Below are positions 22,707 through 33,643 of a DNA stretch of 64,000 nucleotides, piece after piece; within the stretch, counting starts at the first letter, position 1; each line of letters opens with the position of its first letter. The notes below the pieces were generated by a model. That model was given only the letters and a program-made list of their open reading frames with translations, was not told the DNA's origin and searched no databases. The position numbers and the translations under genes were made by a program. The DNA comes from Ascarosepion bandense (taxonomy: Eukaryota > Mollusca > Cephalopoda > Sepiida > Sepiidae). The DNA is taken from the NCBI GenBank assembly GCA_037127315.1, contig JBBBDQ010001688.1, forward strand, positions 1,186,501 through 1,250,500, written 5' to 3'.

Positions 22707-22730
22707 TCGTAAGGCAATCGATAGTGTACC

Positions 22731-23045
22731 ACATTCAGTCAGTTAAGTGCCATACGTGAAACACGCTTGGGCGATCATGTCTCTCTCGAGACATGACTGA
22801 CTGGGCAGAAGATTATCCCGCAGTAGGTTGCTATTGCTTTCTGCGGTAGACTGGTTGCCAGTCAAGGCTATAGAACCCAATCTGTCCTGTTATTTAACCC
22901 ATAACTAGAAGTAATAGACGGATTAATACCTTTCCCAAGGGTATTTGCGCGTAAGTGAATGCAATGAATTCGGCTGGAATTCGAACTCGGCTCCCAGATT
23001 TCTCGTTCCGAGCCGATATCCAATGCACCACAACGCACATCCTAA
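22731..23045 (-). mobile_element. SINE family 1, full-length copy
   Basis: Complete in minus orientation from the CTGA tail through the ATGTCTC/GAGACAT hairpin to the head. It lies directly upstream of Jockey copy A. No clear target duplication. Confidence 0.9.
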
Positions 23046-23119
23046 TATAAAATTACAAATTTAAAAAAAAAAGCAATCTGACTATTCAAATAGTCGAGAT
23101 TAGAAATAAAACAACACCA

Positions 23120-24746
23120 TGCTAGTCGTAAATCGCCCAAACCTATCTGTGTTACCTTCACAAATATACGAGGTATTCGCAGTAACTTTAATAGTGTAGA
23201 GTCTTTCCTTCTAACTAACTCACCCGATATCTTAGCTATATGTGAGACTAACCTTGACCCTTCTATCCCCTCTTCAGAGCTGTTCGTTCCTGGTTACCTT
23301 CCTCTCTTCAGGAAGGACTCCAATGTCCATATGCATGGGCTTGGTGTATATGTCAGCGAACAACTCCCCCTAGCCAGGGTCACATCTCTTGAATCCCTTG
23401 ATCATTCCTTCATGTGCTTCCGTCTCTCACTTCTAAGCTTGGTTAGCTATCTCTTCTTCCTCTACCGCTCCCCCTCCTCCTCTGACTGTACGTTACTTGA
23501 TTGCATCTCGACTAACATCGACAGGGCCATTTATTCTCACCCATCTGCCCATATATTTGTGTTTGGCGATTTTAACGCCCACCACACCAAGTGGCTTGAA
23601 AACTCAGCCACCGACCTTGCTGGGATCCGCACCATGCACTTTTCAATAGCCCAAGCTCTAACGCAAGTGGTGGACTTCCCCACGCGTTTCTCTAAAAACC
23701 CTAACGGAAGGGACTCTTTACTCGACCTTTGTTTTACCTCCATCCCAGACTCCTGCATTACCAGGCAACTCTGCCCCCTTGGAAACTCTGACCACGCCGT
23801 AGTCTCCGTAAACATATCAATCCGCACTAACTCTACCCAAGAAAACCAGACCAGCAGAATATCATACTGCTACCAAAGAGCCGACTGGGACTCGTTCAGG
23901 GACTTCCTCTGCGACGTCCCCTGGAACAACGTCTTTGATCTTCCTGTCGAAGACTGTGCCTCCGAAGTCTCCTCTTGGGTTAAGGCTGGCATCGATGCTT
24001 TTATCCCTGCCAGAAAATTCCAACTAAAACCTAATTCGTCCCCCTGGTTCTCACCCGCTTGCTCGGCCGCTATTGCCCACCGGAACCATTTCTTCCGGCT
24101 CTATCGAAGCTGCTCGTCGAACCAAAACAGGCGCCTTTTCACCTCAGCACTGAACAAGTGTAAAAAAGTATTGAACGAAGCCAAGAGGGCGTTTGCTACC
24201 AGAATTAGGCAACGCATAGCATCCTCTAAGTTTGGCTCCAAAGATTACTGGCGTCTCTGCAAAAGCGTGCTCAGCAGGAACAAGACTTCAATACCCCCAC
24301 TAATCAATGAATTTGAAGTTCTCACCTCCCCAGCCGACAAGGCTGAATGCTTTGCCCGTAAATTCTCAACCAATTCGACACTGGACTCGTTAGGAATACC
24401 TACACCAGACTTCCCACCCAGAACTAAGGCTCAACTAAATAACGTCCACATTTCACCCTCGCTGGTCGCCAAGATAATTGCGCAACTTGACCCACACAAA
24501 GCGAGCGGCGGTGACGGAATCCCAGTCATAGTACTGAAGAAATGTGCCCCAGAACTCTCCTCTGTCCTCTCTAAACTCTATAACCTCTGCCTATCTGCTT
24601 CCTGCTTTCCTGCCTGTTGGAAGTCCTCCTGCGTAGTACCTATATTTAAGAATTCTGGCGAACCCTCAGACCCGCCAATTACCGTCCTATTAGTCTCCTT
24701 CCAATCTTTGGCAAAGTTTTCGAAGCCATTATCAACGCCGAGGTGA
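23120..24746 (+). pseudogene. Jockey-like endonuclease and RT N-terminal half (copy A)
   Basis: The frame is open upstream of the first ATG (23331), reading TNIRGIRSNFNSVESFLL and PDILAICETNLD (catalytic Glu of an APE-type endonuclease near 23245). Then come GDFNAHH (23565), the LLDLCFTSI block and NSDHAVV (about 23785, the catalytic SDH). A linker follows and then the RT entry VVPIFKNSGEPSDP. One missing G near 24673 shifts the frame, giving a wrong ending and a stop at 24746. No start codon is certain. Codon use and motif preservation suggest a recent copy. Confidence 0.9.
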
Positions 24747-25972
24747 TTCAGCACCTTATGACCAACGGGCTTCTCTCTGACAAACAGTATGGGTTTCGCT
24801 TCACCAGGTCTACTGCTGATATGCTAACGACCATTACCGAGTACATATACCAGGCACTCGACAAGAATGGTGAAGCCCGAACCGTTGCCTTGGATATCTC
24901 CAAAGCATTCGACAGGGTCTGGCATGCTGGCCTCTTGTGCAAACTGCGGAGCTATGGGATAACTGGACATCTGTTTGACCTCATCCAGTCCTTCCTCTCT
25001 AACCGCACATTAAAGGTGGTATTAAATGGGCATGCCTCCCAAAACTACCAGACGAACGCGGGCGTCCCTCAAGGTTCTATCCTAGGTCCCACGCTATTTC
25101 TGATCTACATTAATGATCTCCCCGACACCATTAGATCCCAAGTTGGCATGTATGCCGACGACACAACAATCTACTCCCGCATCGATCAGAAACCAGGTCT
25201 GGACGACAAAGTGAACCTCGCTGCCGCACTTGAAAGGGACCTCCAATCCGTAGTGACCTGGGGTAGGAAATGGTTGGTAAATTTCAATGCCTCCAAAACA
25301 AAGCTGTTATCAACTAACCACCATAGACAATCGCATCTACCTCCCATTAGCATGGGACAGGCTAGCCTCCCAGAGAGTAAAATACTACGCCTCCTTGGCC
25401 TTACACTCTCGGCGGACCTCAAATGGAATGACTATATTGAATCCATTGCCAAATCTGCTGCTATGAAAGTCGGCTCCCTGTGCAGGGCCCGGAAATTTTT
25501 CCCACCTGAAACTATTCTGCACATATACAAATCTACCATCCGCCCGTGTATTGAATATTGCTGCCATATCTGGTCGGGTGCCCCTGCTGCTCTCCTTGGG
25601 CTTCTTGACAAAATACAAAGGAGGATCTGTAACGTGGTTGATACTGACTTGGCAGACCGGCTGCAGCCGCTCTCACACCGGCGTGATGTAGCTTCCCTGT
25701 GCCTCTTCTACAAGTACTTTCATGGCTTCTGCTCCGATGAGCTTAGATCACTGGTGCCGCCTAAGCACGAATTTACACGAGATACTAGATTAGCAACTAG
25801 GTCCCACCCTTTTACAGTTAAACAAATAAGATGTAACCGTAAATTCTACTCCAACAGCTTCTTTTCTCGCGCTTCCCGCCTGTGGAACTCTCTTCCACAA
25901 GTCTGCTTTCCCGACAGTTACAATCTCCAGGTGTTTAAATGTAGGGTCAATAGTCACCTCCTATCACACTAA
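24743..25972 (+). pseudogene. Jockey-like reverse transcriptase C-terminal half (copy A)
   Basis: A 409-residue frame continues the RT after the frameshift: LLSDKQYGFRFTRSTADML, AFDRVWHAGLL, NAGVPQGSILGPTLFLIYIN, and the catalytic MYADDTTIYS at about 25150. Then come the KLLSTN and LLGLTLSADLKWNDYIE segments, IRPCIEYCCHIWSG and the C-terminal SRLWNSLPQVCFPDSYNL. The catalytic Asp pair is intact. It makes DNA from the element RNA at the nicked target. Without a compensating frameshift it would not be translated with the endonuclease. Confidence 0.92.
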
Positions 25973-26084
25973 CTCCCAACTATTCTCACAACACTCTCAT
26001 CTACCCAACCCTCATTCTCGGTATCCTCACCCGCCTATCACCCACCCTCTGTTATTTCCTATATTTAATCAGCCTTTCTCCACT

Positions 26085-26155
26085 CTACGTAGCCCCCTGC
26101 ACAGTAGTGGCAGTGACATGCCTTGCTCGGGGTGAAACGCTTATAAAAAAAAAAA
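26085..26155 (+). promoter_or_regulatory. Conserved structured 3' tail of the Jockey-like family
   Basis: CCCC and GGGG blocks 35 bp apart enclose a GGCGTTACCGCC-type inner stem-loop (here varied). The same block ends the pieces at 40370, 50700 (minus), 56740 (minus) and 60245. In LINEs such a tail is the RT recognition site; this role is inferred. Confidence 0.6.
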
Positions 26156-26380
26156 ATGCCATCTGTATTTGTTTAAGACATAGAAACAAATATATATATA
26201 ATGAACTCTCCCGTCGATTTCGACCTATGTGGATCCGACATCCCCATCCTGTGTGTGTCGTATGTGACACTTCAGTCCCACTAGTGAGCTTCATACAGGT
26301 CCACAATACACATATTGCCCAACGCCGAGTATCTCGGGACATAGTGATTGCTACAAGAATATTTGCTAACGCTTTCCCCC

Positions 26381-26434
<54 letters not shown>

Positions 26435-26457
26435 ACGTAGTCAATTGTTGATAACTC
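26156..26457. other. Unassigned block with a TA array
   Basis: Sequence at 26200-26380 may be a repeat (GTCGTATGTGACACTTCAGT) but has no match here. (TA)n at 26384-26432. Confidence 0.5.
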
Positions 26458-26505
26458 CTGATGAGTGTACAGAACGATTACAAAACGGTTCGTCTACGAA
26501 ACTCT
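26458..26505 (+). ncRNA. Hammerhead-like core, larger stem II
   Basis: CTGATGA at 26458-26464, a stem II with several pairs (GTGTAC..AACG with CGGTTCGTCTAC, some mismatches), then GAAA at 26498-26501. Likely a Penelope-type terminus, but no coding part adjoins. Confidence 0.45.
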
Positions 26506-26514
26506 TGATTCGTG

Positions 26515-26515
<1 letters not shown>

Positions 26516-26563
<48 letters not shown>

Positions 26564-26581
26564 CACACACACACACACACA
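26516..26581. repeat. (CA)n microsatellite
   Basis: About 30 CA units, one interruption. Confidence 0.95.
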
Positions 26582-26734
26582 TTAAATGTTTTTAAATTCC
26601 GCTACGAAATGGATTAACTCCGATATATTTTTAATTTATTTGTTTACGCATTATTTTTAATGAATACTCGTATTTGATCAGATGCTTTTTTTTATAATTC
26701 AACAGTTATATTCATTTACATATTCTGACTTGAA

Positions 26735-26945
26735 TAATTGAGAAATCTTGTAAAGAAAATATGCGTTTTGCAGCAGTTTTCAAATCTGCCTTCCCTTAAA
26801 GGAAACCATCCTTAGATCTGACGTGCCTTAATCGCTCGAACACGTCACGATCAAACAAATTCCGAATAGTGCTTTTAAACACACATTTTCTCGAGTTTTC
26901 GAATAATCATATCTACTCTGTTTTCTTATTCTAATGTAAACAAAA
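26735..26945 (+). repeat. Dispersed repeat family D, copy 1
   Basis: Matches 63293-63510 in the same orientation: TTGAGAAATCTTGTAA at the start, the ACGTGCCTTAATCGCTC block, AAACACACATTTTC, and the end TCTAATGTAAACAA. No frame. Confidence 0.65.
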
Positions 26946-26959
26946 ACAATTTATTTGCA

Positions 26960-28050
26960 AAATTTTTCCTTTCTAATAAACAATATGGCTTCAGTTCCTC
27001 CATGTATTAACAGTCATCATCGAATTTGACTATCAAGATAAGGAGTTGCCCTAGATATCTCAAAGACATTCGGCAGGGTTTGGTGTGTTGGTTTTCTCCA
27101 CAAACTTAAGAGTTAAGGTGTCTCTAGACGAATATTTGGCCTAATTTAATCGTTCTTAACAAATCGTGTAATGAAAGTCGCGTTGAATGAACATGCTTTA
27201 TATTAATGTATGAGACGTCAAGGAATCTATCCTCGGACTTATGTTGTTTCTGATCTTCATCAACGACCTTCCTGTTATCACAAGTTTCCAACTAGTAATC
27301 TATGCATTTACTCCTCTTTTAGTAGTACGTCCGACATCAGACAAAGTAAAGTTGCAACTGCTCTCAAAAAGGACCTCCAATCAGTCGGGTAAAGAGTAGC
27401 TTGTACATTTTAGCGTTTCCAAAACAAAACTATTTTCATTTAATTATTACAGAGAACCTTTACTCTCTGCCATCACCATGGCTGATGCTAACCTCTAGGA
27501 GAGCAACGCTTTGCGCTTTTTGGAGTCAGGTTTCCCAGACACGAAGTGGAGTGCTTATATTGAATCAATTGCTGTATCATCCCAAACAATTGTTTTGATC
27601 AAAATCCATTTTGCACATTTACAAATCTATCATTTATCTGTGAGTTGAATATTGTTGTCCTATCCGGTTTGGTGCTCCTGCTGTACATCTAAAGATTCTT
27701 GACAAAATTCAAAGAAGGATCTGCAATGTAATCGGTCCTGATCTGGCATCTCTACTTCCCCACCGACGTGACGTGACGTGACTTCTCCCTGTCGTTTCTA
27801 AAAATAATTTAATGGCAATTGTTCTAATTTAGTGCCATCTTTAGTGCCTCTACTGGATGAATTTAAGCGTACTTGATTATCAGCTAGGTCTTACCGTTTT
27901 ACAGCTGAGCTAGCTTGAATGCAAACGCTACTTCTATTCTATTAGTTTCTTTTCTCGCACTTCTCGATTTCTGGAATTCTATACTGATTTCTTGCTTCCC
28001 TGTCGCCTAATATCGTCAAAAAATTTAAATGAAACATCAATCGCCATTTT
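26960..28050 (+). pseudogene. Jockey-like RT, copy B, heavily decayed
   Basis: Reads LSNKQYGFSS at the start, then YLKDIRQGLVCWFS-like decay of the AFDRVWHAG block, LLFLIFINDLP at about 27245, and C-terminal pieces to about 28000 (FFSRTSRFLEF). It has many stops and frameshifts and lacks the endonuclease. It begins only about 15 bp after family D and shows no structured tail. Confidence 0.8.
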
Positions 28051-28299
28051 CTGTCTTCCTAAAAGCCATTTCTTTATTTTTATTTTCCTTACCTCTCCCT
28101 ACAAAGCCTTCTCATTCTCTTTCACTCCTTGTAACCACCTTTATCTTAGTAACATTATCAACTTTGCATGCTACTTGAACTAAAATAAAAAATATGAACT
28201 TTGGACAATTTATCCACAACTTCGAATATAAAGAAACAAAAACTTATCCAAAAGTTTGAAAAGTATAATAAAAAATTTTCCGGGGAACCTAATACATGC
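28051..28299. other. Possible 3' untranslated remainder of Jockey copy B
   Basis: Pyrimidine-rich, like the 3' untranslated parts of the other copies, ending near 28190. Nothing else seen. Confidence 0.35.
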
Positions 28300-29547
28300 C
28301 TGAATGTAAATTATTCAAAAGATGATTTTTGCAATTAACGATATTCTTAAGGGCAACCAGCTGCGTATTTAAAATCCATAATTCAAGACATAGGATTTGT
28401 TGGGAGTATAGAAACACGTAACAATGGTCTTTGATTTTTTTTTTTAATGGATTGTCGCAACCCAGCTGAACAAGACAAACTAACGATCAAACCGTAAAGT
28501 ATCAGCTAATTACAGTTTCTTATTCTTTGAAACATGGAAAAATTTTGATTTTAATTGATTATATTTAAACATGTTTAAATGCTATGTCCTTTTTAGACGT
28601 CGGTGATCATGATTCTCTATAGAAAAGTGGAAAGAATTGATTTTAATTAATATTATTGAAACATGTTTAAATGCTATGTCTCTTTTAGACGTAAGTGATC
28701 ATGGCTCTCTATAGAAAACTGGAAAGAATTGATTTTAATTAATATTATTGAAACATGTTTAAATGCTATGTCCCTTTTAGACGTAGGTGATCATGGTTTT
28801 CTATAGAAAACTTTTCCTTATTGAATTGCCAAAACATATTTTAAAATATACCTTTATGGGTCGCCGTTACTTTTTGTACAATTTTGAATTCTCTCCACAA
28901 TATATTATTTATTTCCCTTCGGCTCCTCTCTGTAAATGTCTCCACCTCTTAACTGTTATTGTAAACGCTATGACCAAAGAAACGGTATTGGACTGAAATA
29001 TCATAATATTAATACAGCAAGTAAGATATGAGGAACAATTAGTCTTCAATGTGTTCCTATAAACGTTCCATAAGTTTCAGATTTTTTCTTTTAACAAATA
29101 AATGGAATCTAAGCCATCAATAAAGTCTGCTGACTTCAATCAATTTATTGATTTCTTTTCTGTCTTTTTTACAGCGTTAACTGACGAATCTTCTTTTTGA
29201 ATTTCTTTGATGGGAATTGGATTACGTTTGCCTCAGCTGTTTCTCCATAACGCCTCGTCAGTCGCAGACACACACTTTTGCTAAAGTGCTAGAAAAAATC
29301 AAAATTCTTTCCATGTGTCAAAGAATAAGAAACTGGAATTAGTTGATACTTTTCGGTTTGATCGTTAGTTTGTCTTGTTCAGCTGAGTTGCGACAATCCA
29401 TTTAAAAAAATCAAAGACCATTGTTACGTATTTCTATACCCCCCACCAAATCAGAAGTCTTGCTTTATGGATTTTAAATACACAACTGGTTCTCCTTAAG
29501 AATATTCGTTAAATGCAAGAATCATCTTTTGAATAATTTAAATTCAG
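28300..29547. mobile_element. Fold-back element with about 240-bp inverted terminal arms
   Basis: Left arm 28300-28540 and right arm 29305-29547 are inverted copies: CTGAATGTAAATTATTCAAA at the left end pairs with the right end, and GACAAACTAACGATCAAACC lies at the inner end of the left arm. The roughly 760 bp between contain a threefold tandem repeat and no transposase. It looks like a non-autonomous fold-back DNA transposon. No target duplication identified. Confidence 0.8.
28540..28815 (+). repeat. Tandem repeat of about 95 bp, three units, inside the fold-back element
   Basis: Each unit contains ATTGATTTTAATTAATATTA or a close variant, ACATGTTTAAATGCTATGTC and TTTTAGACGT..GTGATCATG. The last two units are nearly the same. 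Confidence 0.9.
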
Positions 29548-29580
29548 ACAATTACTTATTTTGACAAAAGATCTCCTAGT

Positions 29581-29606
29581 CCTCTCTCTGTCTCTGTCTC
29601 TGTCTA

Positions 29607-29685
<79 letters not shown>
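29581..29685. repeat. Compound (CT)n-(AC)n-(AT)n array
   Basis: CT-rich 29584-29640, AC 29640-29671, AT 29671-29685. It sits directly at the 5' cut end of the Penelope-like frame. Confidence 0.95.
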
Positions 29686-29686
29686 G

Positions 29687-30529
29687 GCTAACCCAATCTA
29701 TATAAAAGCCAATTCTAATCACCCAGCATCCATTATCAAGCATATCCCATCATCAGTGGAACGCCGCATTTATACACACTCCTCAATTAAAATAACATTT
29801 GCTAACCACAAAGTAATTTACGATAAAATTCTTAAAGACAGCGGATATCAATTATCCAAAATTAACTTTGTGGAAAAATCCAAGAGCTCAAAAAGAAAAA
29901 AGAAAAACAGGAAAATCATATGGTATAACCCTCTTTTTAATCAGTTAGTTAACTTTAAACTGGGGTATAAATTTCTTAAACTAATAAATAAGCATTTTCC
30001 CCAAAATAACCCTCTAAGCAAAATCTTCAATAGGAATACAATAAAACTAAGCTATAGCTGCTCCAACAATCTAGAAAAAATAATTAAAGTACATAACAGC
30101 AAAATATTAAAAGCACACAACAAAAATAACTCCAACACTAATATCAGTCAGCCCCATAATAACAACCTCTGTAACTGTAAAAATTCAAACCAATGCCCCA
30201 TTCCTAATAAATGTTTAACGAAATTCCTGATATATATGTATTCGATTTCGTCCATGGAGAATCCCAAAGATGAAAAAATGTATGTCGGAAACACCATGAA
30301 CGTATTTAAAAAGCGCTTTTCTTTTTACAATCACCTCTCATCCTTCAATAACAAGGAAAAACAAAACATGACGTCTCTTTCCAAAGACTTTTGGAAGTTA
30401 AAAAACGAAAATAAAACACTTAAAGTTAAATGGAAAATCCTTAAACAAGCAAGAACAGCTAAATCAATAAAGGAACCATGTTTCCTTTGTCTTCAAGAAA
30501 TAATTGAAATCATTAAACCAGAGATATGA
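29687..30529 (+). CDS. Penelope-like element, C-terminal part with GIY-YIG endonuclease
   Basis: An open frame of about 280 codons runs from 29687 (just after a stop at the edge of an AT array) to the stop at 30527-30529. It lacks its RT domain because the element is 5'-truncated. Visible: a basic block (KSSKRKKKNRKI), WYNPLFNQLVNFKLGYKFLK, a Cys cluster CNCKNSNQCPIPNKC, and a GIY-YIG-type core with YVGNTMNVFKKRFSFYNH and a later FWKLKNENKTLKVKW, ending PCFLCLQEIIEI. The GIY-YIG domain nicks DNA for insertion in this class. The frame is intact but, without RT and a start codon at its 5' end, it is probably not functional. Some GIY-YIG proteins belong to other classes; the linked hammerhead supports Penelope. 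Confidence 0.75.
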   Translation, partial: ANPIYIKANSNHPASIIKHIPSSVERRIYTHSSIKITFANHKVIYDKILKDSGYQLSKINFVEKSKSSKRKKKNRKIIWYNPLFNQLVNFKLGYKFLKLINKHFPQNNPLSKIFNRNTIKLSYSCSNNLEKIIKVHNSKILKAHNKNNSNTNISQPHNNNLCNCKNSNQCPIPNKCLTKFLIYMYSISSMENPKDEKMYVGNTMNVFKKRFSFYNHLSSFNNKEKQNMTSLSKDFWKLKNENKTLKVKWKILKQARTAKSIKEPCFLCLQEIIEIIKPEI

Positions 30530-31135
30530 AACCACAGTAAACTGCAAACACATTAAAAAACTAACTTTACAATAATGCTAAAAAATACGACAAAAGCCAA
30601 AGCTAGGAACCCTTAGAGATGATAAACCTTCATAGTACTAAACAACACTCTTACATTAAATTTAACCTATTACACACCACAAACTGTGATCTAATTTAAA
30701 ATTTAAAATTTTATAGAAAAAATCGATTTCCTAAATTCAAAATTAAGGTTAAATATACAAAATTAGATTAATTATAAAAACTGTGCTTAAATACAAAAAT
30801 ATTCTATAGTTGTACAAATAAACATTAAAGATCGGTCCAATCCCATCCCTCCCCACCCTTTATACTTCCCTACTCCGCCCCTCTAATGAATCTAAAGAAT
30901 AAAGTCTAGTCATGAAGCCATAAAACCTATACTCCATCTTCTAATGTTAAATCTGTCTACAAAATTACCGCCACTTTCATTAATCAACTATATTCACTAG
31001 CCACCCCACTTTCTTCAAAATTCTAACGGACAATTTACAAGACTTATTCCCTTATCGATAACCCCCACCAACATCACACACACAATTCGCCAAATATAAG
31101 AAAAGAGGCCTTCCTTCTATTCCTTTCCACACCAC
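30530..31135 (+). other. 3' untranslated part of the Penelope-like element
   Basis: AT-rich, no frame, lying between the stop codon and the hammerhead-like motif. Confidence 0.55.
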
Positions 31136-31180
31136 CTGATGAGACACTGTAATTTCAATGTCGAAACAAAATGTACAATT
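31136..31180 (+). ncRNA. Hammerhead ribozyme-like core (Penelope 3' end)
   Basis: All core blocks are present in order: CTGATGA (31136-31142), stem II GACA (31143-31146) with TGTC (31159-31162), GAAA (31163-31166), a minimal stem III CA/TG (31167-31168 with 31172-31173), then TA at the expected cleavage position 31174-31175. Stem I pairing next to the core is poor here. Penelope-like elements are known to carry such motifs; cleavage is not shown by sequence alone. Confidence 0.65.
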
Positions 31181-31859
31181 TTAGTGGATAAAAAAAATGT
31201 GTACATGTTCTAAAATATAATTCATGCCTTTATAGTAAAGGCCTTTTTCTAATACTTCAACGTTTTTGGGAAGTTAGGTTTTTGAATTTGTCCAGCGTCT
31301 GTAATATATAAAAAAAAATTTTCTTTCTTTTCTTTTCTTTTCTTTTCTTTTTCCCTCCCTTCCTTCCTTTTTCTTTCTTATCTCCCACCTTTTTTCCGTG
31401 TTGCTTAACCTTACTCATTTCAACACGCCGTCTGTTAATTTTTAAGTTACAATTCTGTTTTCGTTGTTTTGTGAACCCAGACGATGTCAATTTTTTCTTT
31501 ACTTGTTTATTTGTTTTTATTTTGTTTTATCTTTTTCTTTCTTTTTTATTTTCTTTTTTAATTTCTTTGCAAATCTATTTAAAAAGGAAAATTAGACTGA
31601 TTTTTCTCCAGTTTCTGAAAGGACTTTTTCGGTTGCTGAGGTGATGTGTTATCCCCCGTGGGGATTTTCACATCGAAATGGTCATTCAACATCATTGAAT
31701 TAATCCTTTTTTAATATATATTTGCTCTGTAATATTTTATTACATGGAGCTCTCTTCCTGTATCATTTTTTAATATTAAAATAAACTTTTAATATTAATT
31801 AGGATCGGGTTTTTTGGAATTTACCTTCCTGCTTTTTTCACTTGGATTAAAGTATGTGA

Positions 31860-31869
<10 letters not shown>
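31181..31869. other. No gene recognised
   Basis: Strongly T-rich, with a (CTTTT)-like tract at 31318-31380. The Lys-rich minus-strand frame at 31257-31490 comes from that tract. Confidence 0.5.

Positions 31870-31917
<48 letters not shown>
31870..31917. repeat. (TA)n microsatellite
   Basis: About 24 units. Confidence 0.95.
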
Positions 31918-31919
<2 letters not shown>

Positions 31920-32044
31920 GAAGATTTATTTCAAAGATAAAAATGTTTTGAGTGACGCATTTAGTCCTGTCGGACTAAAGTGATATTTACGTTGAAACTA
32001 CTACACATGAAAGGCGGAGGAGGGGGTAAATTTTAAATTCAAAT

Positions 32045-32420
32045 TATATTTGAGGTGATTGAAAAGTAACTCGCTATTTTAAAATACTTATAATTTATTT
32101 ATTAACTATAATTTTTACAAGAAATGAACATGAAAGGAAAGCGTTTCGCAAGAGGTTTTATTTTAAAACCGATGTGGGCACCAGATTCCGCTATCTACTT
32201 CTCGAACCGCCAAAGAATCGTGTCAAAGGATTTTACCAAGAACTCTTGTGCTAGTGAAGACATTATTTCTTGTATTCGCTGTTCAAGTTCTTCAAAAATC
32301 TTGGTTTGGGATGGTAGACCTGCTCCTTTGAACTCCCAAAACATACAAAAAAAAAGTTATAGGCTGTTAAGTCAGAATTCCTGGCTGGCCACTCATACAT
32401 AAAAAGGGAATTATTTTTAT
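32045..32420 (-). pseudogene. Tc1/mariner-type transposase C-terminal fragment
   Basis: The minus strand reads EWPARNSDLTAYNFF, then MFWEFKGAGLPSQTKIFEEL and QRIQEIMSSLAQEFL..., ending near WRFEK, which fits the C-terminal end of IS630/Tc1/mariner-type transposases (PDLTPLDFFLWG region followed by the helical tail). Stops interrupt it. Beyond its end lies GAGTTACTTTTCAATCACCT (minus strand), possibly a terminal repeat. The N-terminal part is absent. Confidence 0.55.
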
Positions 32421-32520
32421 TTTTATTATATATATATATATATAAAATAATTCCCTTTTTTTTATCTATGAGTGGCCAGCCAGGAATTCTGACTTAACAG
32501 CCTATAACTTTTTTCTGTGT
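32345..32520. repeat. Inverted duplication centred on a TA array
   Basis: Arms of about 75 bp on both sides of a TA array (32432-32443): TAGGCTGTTAAGTCAGAATT..GGCCACTCATA is repeated inverted at about 32465-32515. The duplicated stretch is part of the transposase fragment, so the inversion arose after that insertion. Confidence 0.9.
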
Positions 32521-32556
32521 GTTTAAAGAGTGGGGGTTCTAAGGAGCAAATTTTTA

Positions 32557-32610
32557 ACGTTATTTCAAGGATACGTCCTGTTCTTTAAAGTTCTGATAAT
32601 ATCTACATTC

Positions 32611-32665
<55 letters not shown>

Positions 32666-32765
32666 TATATATATATATATATATATATGCGCTAGAATGT
32701 AGATATAATCAGTACTTTAAAGAACAGGACGTCTACTGAAACATGAGTATCCTTGAAATAATGTT
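32557..32765. repeat. Inverted duplication centred on (CA)n(TA)n
   Basis: The left arm 32557-32612 (TATTTCAAGGATACGTCCTG ... CTACATTCCAGC) is repeated inverted at 32689-32765, which has an extra 15 bp. The centre is CA at 32613-32661 and TA at 32664-32688. Confidence 0.9.
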
Positions 32766-33034
32766 AAGAATTGTAGAAAATAATGCCGGAAAAAAATTCG
32801 TTGATTCCATAGAAATGATTGCGTTTACGTTTTGAATTTGAAAAGAAAAATGAGCAGATATGGGCTTTCGACAAGATCTGAACGAGAAGGTGTGCCTTCT
32901 TCAATAGGGTAAGTGAATCTTTCTACACTGTAATACTCTGTGGCCTGGCGATCTAAAGCACATATATTACATGGGGAGGAGCTTCCCAGTGTTGACTTTC
33001 CACTCGCGATAAATTACAAAAGCTCTTCATTGTG
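32766..33034. other. No gene recognised
   Basis: Nothing seen apart from GACAAGATCTGAACGAGAAG-type sequence without a match. Confidence 0.4.
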
Positions 33035-33587
33035 CTTGTGGGTGAAGAATTATTTTCCGCTCTGTTCTCCGAAACGGTTGAACCTATTTTCTTGAAAATT
33101 TACACAGTTGTACTATAAGCATCTGCGAGTGTTCTTAGCCAGATTTTGTGTCGAGGTACCCCTGATAAATATCGAAAATCGATAATCGAAAAATCGGGTT
33201 GTAGAAGAAGTGGTCCGATTTTAATCAAATTTGATACACTCATAGACAAAGACATAAGAAACGATATTCAGAAGTTTCAAGGTTGCAGTTCTTACAATAG
33301 TGCAGAAAATAGATAATACATATATAAATGGCAAGATGTTTGTGTGTATGTCTGTTTATCTGCCTGTGTGTCTTTATTTTTTCAGCCCTTTTAATTTGGT
33401 TTTTGCTTCGGGTTTGGCTCTAAGTAGGTATAATTGTAGTTCTTAGTCTCAGCCATGATACCATTTACTCAGAGGACTTATTTAGACTCCAAAATTCAGT
33501 TTACGATGAAAAAAAACTTATTTGATATCGATACCAGGAAATCAAAATTTGATTTACATCCATTTAGCTTTCAAAATTCAGTTTATG

Positions 33588-33643
<56 letters not shown>

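Larger units (their letters stand above)
23060..26155 (+). mobile_element. Jockey-like non-LTR retrotransposon, copy A
   Basis: The best-preserved LINE of the window: an endonuclease-RT coding region from about 23120 to 25972, a short pyrimidine-rich 3' untranslated region, a conserved structured 3' tail (GTAGCCCCCTGCAC ... GCTCGGGGTGAAACG at about 26089-26140) and a short A-run end. Six more copies or ends (B-G) are in the window, in both orientations. It moves by target-primed reverse transcription. The 5' end lies between the SINE at 23045 and about 23120; no ORF1 (gag-like) is seen, so the copy is probably 5'-truncated. Confidence 0.9.
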
